Assembly (NCBI GenBank): GCA_937996615.1
Contig: CALKVD010000139.1
Span: forward strand, 1-8,488
Length of the DNA stretch: 8,488 bases
Origin: an uncultured Rickettsiales bacterium
GTDB taxonomy: Bacteria; Pseudomonadota; Alphaproteobacteria; Rickettsiales; Midichloriaceae
Direction of reading: 5' to 3'
In this document: piece by piece, positions 6,257 through 8,488 of the stretch
Layout of the letters: each line of letters opens with the position of its first letter
How positions within the stretch are numbered: the first letter of the stretch is position 1
Program-made: the position numbers and the translations under genes
Notes under the pieces: generated by a model
Seen by the model: the letters and a program-made list of their open reading frames with translations, nothing else
Database searches by the model: none
What the model was told of the DNA's origin: nothing

Positions 6257-6286
6257 TTGACATTTGTTGCATAAAAAGTGTAGAAT
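6257..6286 (+). promoter_or_regulatory. sigma70-type promoter for trxB
   Basis: A consensus -35 TTGACA (6257-6262) and a -10 TAGAAT (6281-6286) are separated by 18 bp. The -10 ends 34 nt before the trxB ATG. This is the best -35 in the window and suggests trxB is expressed independently of gene C. Confidence 0.7.
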
Positions 6287-6320
6287 ATAACTATATGTAA
6301 TAAAGTAGTCAAAATAATAA

Positions 6321-7271
6321 ATGAACAATAATATCGTCGACGCTGATGTTTTGATTATAGGCTCTGGTCCGGCTGGCTATAGCGCAGCAATATATAGCGC
6401 AAGAGCATGTCTAAACACAGTACTAGTCGCTGGCAATCAAAAGGGTGGGCAGTTGACAATTACAACTGATGTAGAAAATTATCCTGGATTTGCCGAAACG
6501 ATTCAAGGTCCATGGCTGATGGAGCAAATGGAAGCTCAAGTTAGACATTGTGGGGCATCTGTTATTGAAGATCAGGTAGAAAAAGTTGATTTTACAATAC
6601 CAGGTAAATTCAAGGCCTATGGAGCTGGCGGTACGATTTATAACGCCAAGAGTGTGATTATATGCACTGGAGCTTCGGCAAAGTGGTTAGGAATAGAAAG
6701 CGAAACACATTTTAGAGGATATGGCGTTTCTGGCTGTGCGACTTGCGATGGGTTTTTCTATCGCAATAAAGAGGTCATCGTTGTTGGTGGAGGGAACACC
6801 GCAGTAGAAGAAGCGTTATACCTAACCAACCATGCAAAAAAAGTAACCTTGATCCATCGTCGCGACAGTCTGCGCGCTGAAAAAACATTGCAACAACGTT
6901 TGTTCTCTCATGCTAAGATAGAAGTACGATGGAACACAGTATTAAATGAAGTGCTAGGCAAGGAAAAACCTCGTAGTGTAACGGGTTGTAGACTGCAAAA
7001 TACACTCGATGGTGGAACAGAAGAGCTCAAAATAGACGGAATATTCATCGCTATTGGCCATAGTCCCAATTCTGCTTTATTTGCTAAATATCTAAAACTA
7101 GACAACGAAGGATATATCATAACAAAACCCGGAACAGCTAACACCGACATCCCAGGAGTTTTCGCTGCTGGCGATGTTCAAGACCATATTTATAGACAAG
7201 CTGTCACTGCCGCTGGTACTGGCTGTATGGCCGCTCTTGACGCTGAACGTTATATTAAATCGTTGTCTTAG
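6321..7271 (+). CDS. trxB: thioredoxin reductase (NADPH)
   Basis: TrxB is a cytoplasmic flavoenzyme that uses NADPH to reduce oxidised thioredoxin, feeding ribonucleotide reductase and disulfide repair. The 316-residue length is typical of the low-molecular-weight bacterial type. All key elements are present in order: FAD-binding G-S-G-P-A-G (14-19); the redox pair C139-A-T-C142 followed by D143; NADPH-binding G-G-G-N-T-A (156-161) with H-R-R-D-S-L-R-A (179-186), whose arginines bind the 2'-phosphate; and the C-terminal FAD motif G-V-F-A-A-G-D-V (279-286) followed by R292-Q-A. It appears intact and functional. The ATG at 6321 lies just before the first FAD strand, with A-rich DNA and no Shine-Dalgarno upstream. 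A good promoter precedes it, and ligA follows on the same strand after 128 bp. Confidence 0.97.
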   Translation: MNNNIVDADVLIIGSGPAGYSAAIYSARACLNTVLVAGNQKGGQLTITTDVENYPGFAETIQGPWLMEQMEAQVRHCGASVIEDQVEKVDFTIPGKFKAYGAGGTIYNAKSVIICTGASAKWLGIESETHFRGYGVSGCATCDGFFYRNKEVIVVGGGNTAVEEALYLTNHAKKVTLIHRRDSLRAEKTLQQRLFSHAKIEVRWNTVLNEVLGKEKPRSVTGCRLQNTLDGGTEELKIDGIFIAIGHSPNSALFAKYLKLDNEGYIITKPGTANTDIPGVFAAGDVQDHIYRQAVTAAGTGCMAALDAERYIKSLS

Positions 7272-7399
7272 TTTGAAGATACTAGTCATTTTGGTTTTGG
7301 TTTATAAAATCGAGAAATAAAAAAAATTCTTATAACTACTTCCCAGTTTGTTTAATTGATGTAAGGTTGTCTTATTATAGAAAATATTAAACTGAAAAA

Positions 7400-8488
7400 A
7401 TGCAACAAGAATTAGAGAAGTTAGAGGCTGAAATTGCCAGACATAATTTTTTATATTTTGATCAAAATTCGCCAGAAATTGATGATGCGACTTATGATGA
7501 ATTAAAGCAAAGGCTAATCAAGCTTAGACAAGAAGTTGGTTCTTTAACATTAAAGGTAGGGTCCGAGCCAAACTCTAGGTTTAACAAAATAGCTCATACA
7601 ACCCCTATGTTATCTTTGGAGAATGCTTTCAACGACGATGATATGATCAAGTTTTATGATAAAATAAGTCGTTTGATTAGTCCAAACGACAAAATTGAAT
7701 TCATCTGCGAGCCAAAAATTGATGGTTTATCTTTTGCTGCAGTTTATAGCGGTGGCAAGTTGCAATATGCATTGACTCGCGGTAATGGAATATATGGCGA
7801 AGATATTACAGCTAATTTTCGAACAATTGTTGGGATTCCTCTTGAGATAGATTGCAGAGGGCCTATTGAAGTTCGCGGTGAAGTTTATATGAATAAAGAA
7901 GATTTTTTAAGTTTGAATGCTGAAAGGCGTTGCAAAAATGAACAAGAATTTGCAAACCCACGTAATGCTGCTGCTGGTTCATTACGTCAGCTGGATTATC
8001 GGGTAACTGCAAGTAGGAATTTACGCTATTTTGTCTGGGGTGGTAGTTGTCAGGATTTTGCAACTGAGCAAGAGTTTTTACTAAAATTAATTGATCTTGG
8101 ATTTAAAGTAACCGAAAATATAGTATGTCAAGACATCAAAGAACTTAGGTTCTATTATCAACAGATGGAAGCAAAACGTTCATCGCTAGAATATGATATA
8201 GACGGTGTAGTATATAAGATTAATAACTACCAGATTCAGCAAAATTTAGGAAGTACAACTAATGCACCACGTTGGGCAATAGCCCACAAGTTCGCTGCTG
8301 AAACTGCGACTACAGTAATAGAGCATATTACTGTTCAAGTTGGTAGATCTGGAGTTTTAACTCCAGTTGCGGAGCTTCAGCCAGTTAATATCGGGGGTGT
8401 TTTAATTAGTCGCGCTACATTACATAATTTTGATGAAATTGCGAGACATGATTTCCGGATTGGGGATACAGTGGTGGTCAAGAGAGCA
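7400..8488 (+). CDS. ligA: NAD-dependent DNA ligase LigA (5' part, cut by window end)
   Basis: LigA seals nicks with 3'-OH and 5'-phosphate ends in replication and repair, using NAD+ to form an enzyme-AMP intermediate. The first 363 residues are in the window and the frame runs off the right edge. Seen in order: the N-terminal Ia domain with Y-D-E-L (32-35); the adenylation domain with E-P-K-I-D-G (104-109), where K106 is the AMP-accepting lysine; T-R-G-N-G (126-130); V-R-G-E-V-Y (158-163); the family signature A-N-P-R-N-A-A-A-G-S-L-R-Q (185-197); D-I-D-G-V-V-Y-K (266-273); and the start of the OB fold with V-G-R-S-G (314-318) and S-R-A-T-L-H-N (337-343). Family LigA is usually about 670-700 residues, so the rest of the OB fold, the zinc finger, the HhH and the BRCT domains should lie beyond the window. 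The ATG at 7400 gives a normal N-terminus. No convincing promoter is seen, so it may be co-transcribed with trxB. Confidence 0.97.
   Translation, partial: MQQELEKLEAEIARHNFLYFDQNSPEIDDATYDELKQRLIKLRQEVGSLTLKVGSEPNSRFNKIAHTTPMLSLENAFNDDDMIKFYDKISRLISPNDKIEFICEPKIDGLSFAAVYSGGKLQYALTRGNGIYGEDITANFRTIVGIPLEIDCRGPIEVRGEVYMNKEDFLSLNAERRCKNEQEFANPRNAAAGSLRQLDYRVTASRNLRYFVWGGSCQDFATEQEFLLKLIDLGFKVTENIVCQDIKELRFYYQQMEAKRSSLEYDIDGVVYKINNYQIQQNLGSTTNAPRWAIAHKFAAETATTVIEHITVQVGRSGVLTPVAELQPVNIGGVLISRATLHNFDEIARHDFRIGDTVVVKRA

Noticed and set aside
7272..7399. Promoter or terminator between trxB and ligA
   Set aside because: Candidate -35/-10 pairs have poor spacing (19 bp, or weak boxes) and no stem with a T-run was found.

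Overview
The window is AT-rich DNA with three recognisable housekeeping genes: secG (minus strand, 151-429), trxB (6321-7271) and the 5' part of ligA (7400 to the right edge). No gene start has a convincing Shine-Dalgarno sequence. Together with the alphaproteobacterial look of TrxB and LigA and the large coiled-coil/hydrophobic proteins without signal peptides, this suggests a host-associated, probably intracellular, Rickettsiales- or Holosporales-like bacterium. That placement is an inference from style, not from a marker gene.

The centre (825-6240) is the unusual part: three consecutive same-strand genes of 607, 504 and 511 codons. I call them A, B and C; I do not recognise a named family. 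They are paralogues. Each has an acidic, probably disordered N-terminal region, then a coiled coil, a Gly-rich hydrophobic hairpin of about 40 residues, a charged central helical region, a second Gly-rich hydrophobic hairpin and a short tail. They share short blocks: a G-[IL]-L-x(4)-R-[FL]-[RK] block followed by F-G/K-F-x-G before hairpin 1, R-[HN]-x-x-I-K after it and, in B and C, D-F-T-F-L-I-A before it and a D-P turn midway between the hairpins.

Layout: 1-150, nothing supportable; 151-429 secG (-); 436-824 long divergent intergenic region ending in a good promoter for gene A; 825-2648 gene A, with a Gln-rich repeat, an internal duplication and a 7-bp tandem repeat near its stop; 2649-2776 spacer with a possible promoter and a leader inverted repeat; 2777-4291 gene B; 4292-4704 a strong intrinsic terminator, an AT-rich tract and an extended -10 promoter; 4705-6240 gene C; a sigma70-like promoter, then trxB; then ligA.

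Genes A, B and C appear to form a co-located cassette split into at least two transcription units (A/B, and C after the terminator). Their architecture suggests membrane-anchored helical stalks, or subunits of a multi-component membrane-active complex acting at a host or bacterial membrane. This is a structural inference only. SecG, TrxB and LigA are core functions with no evident mechanistic link to the cassette.
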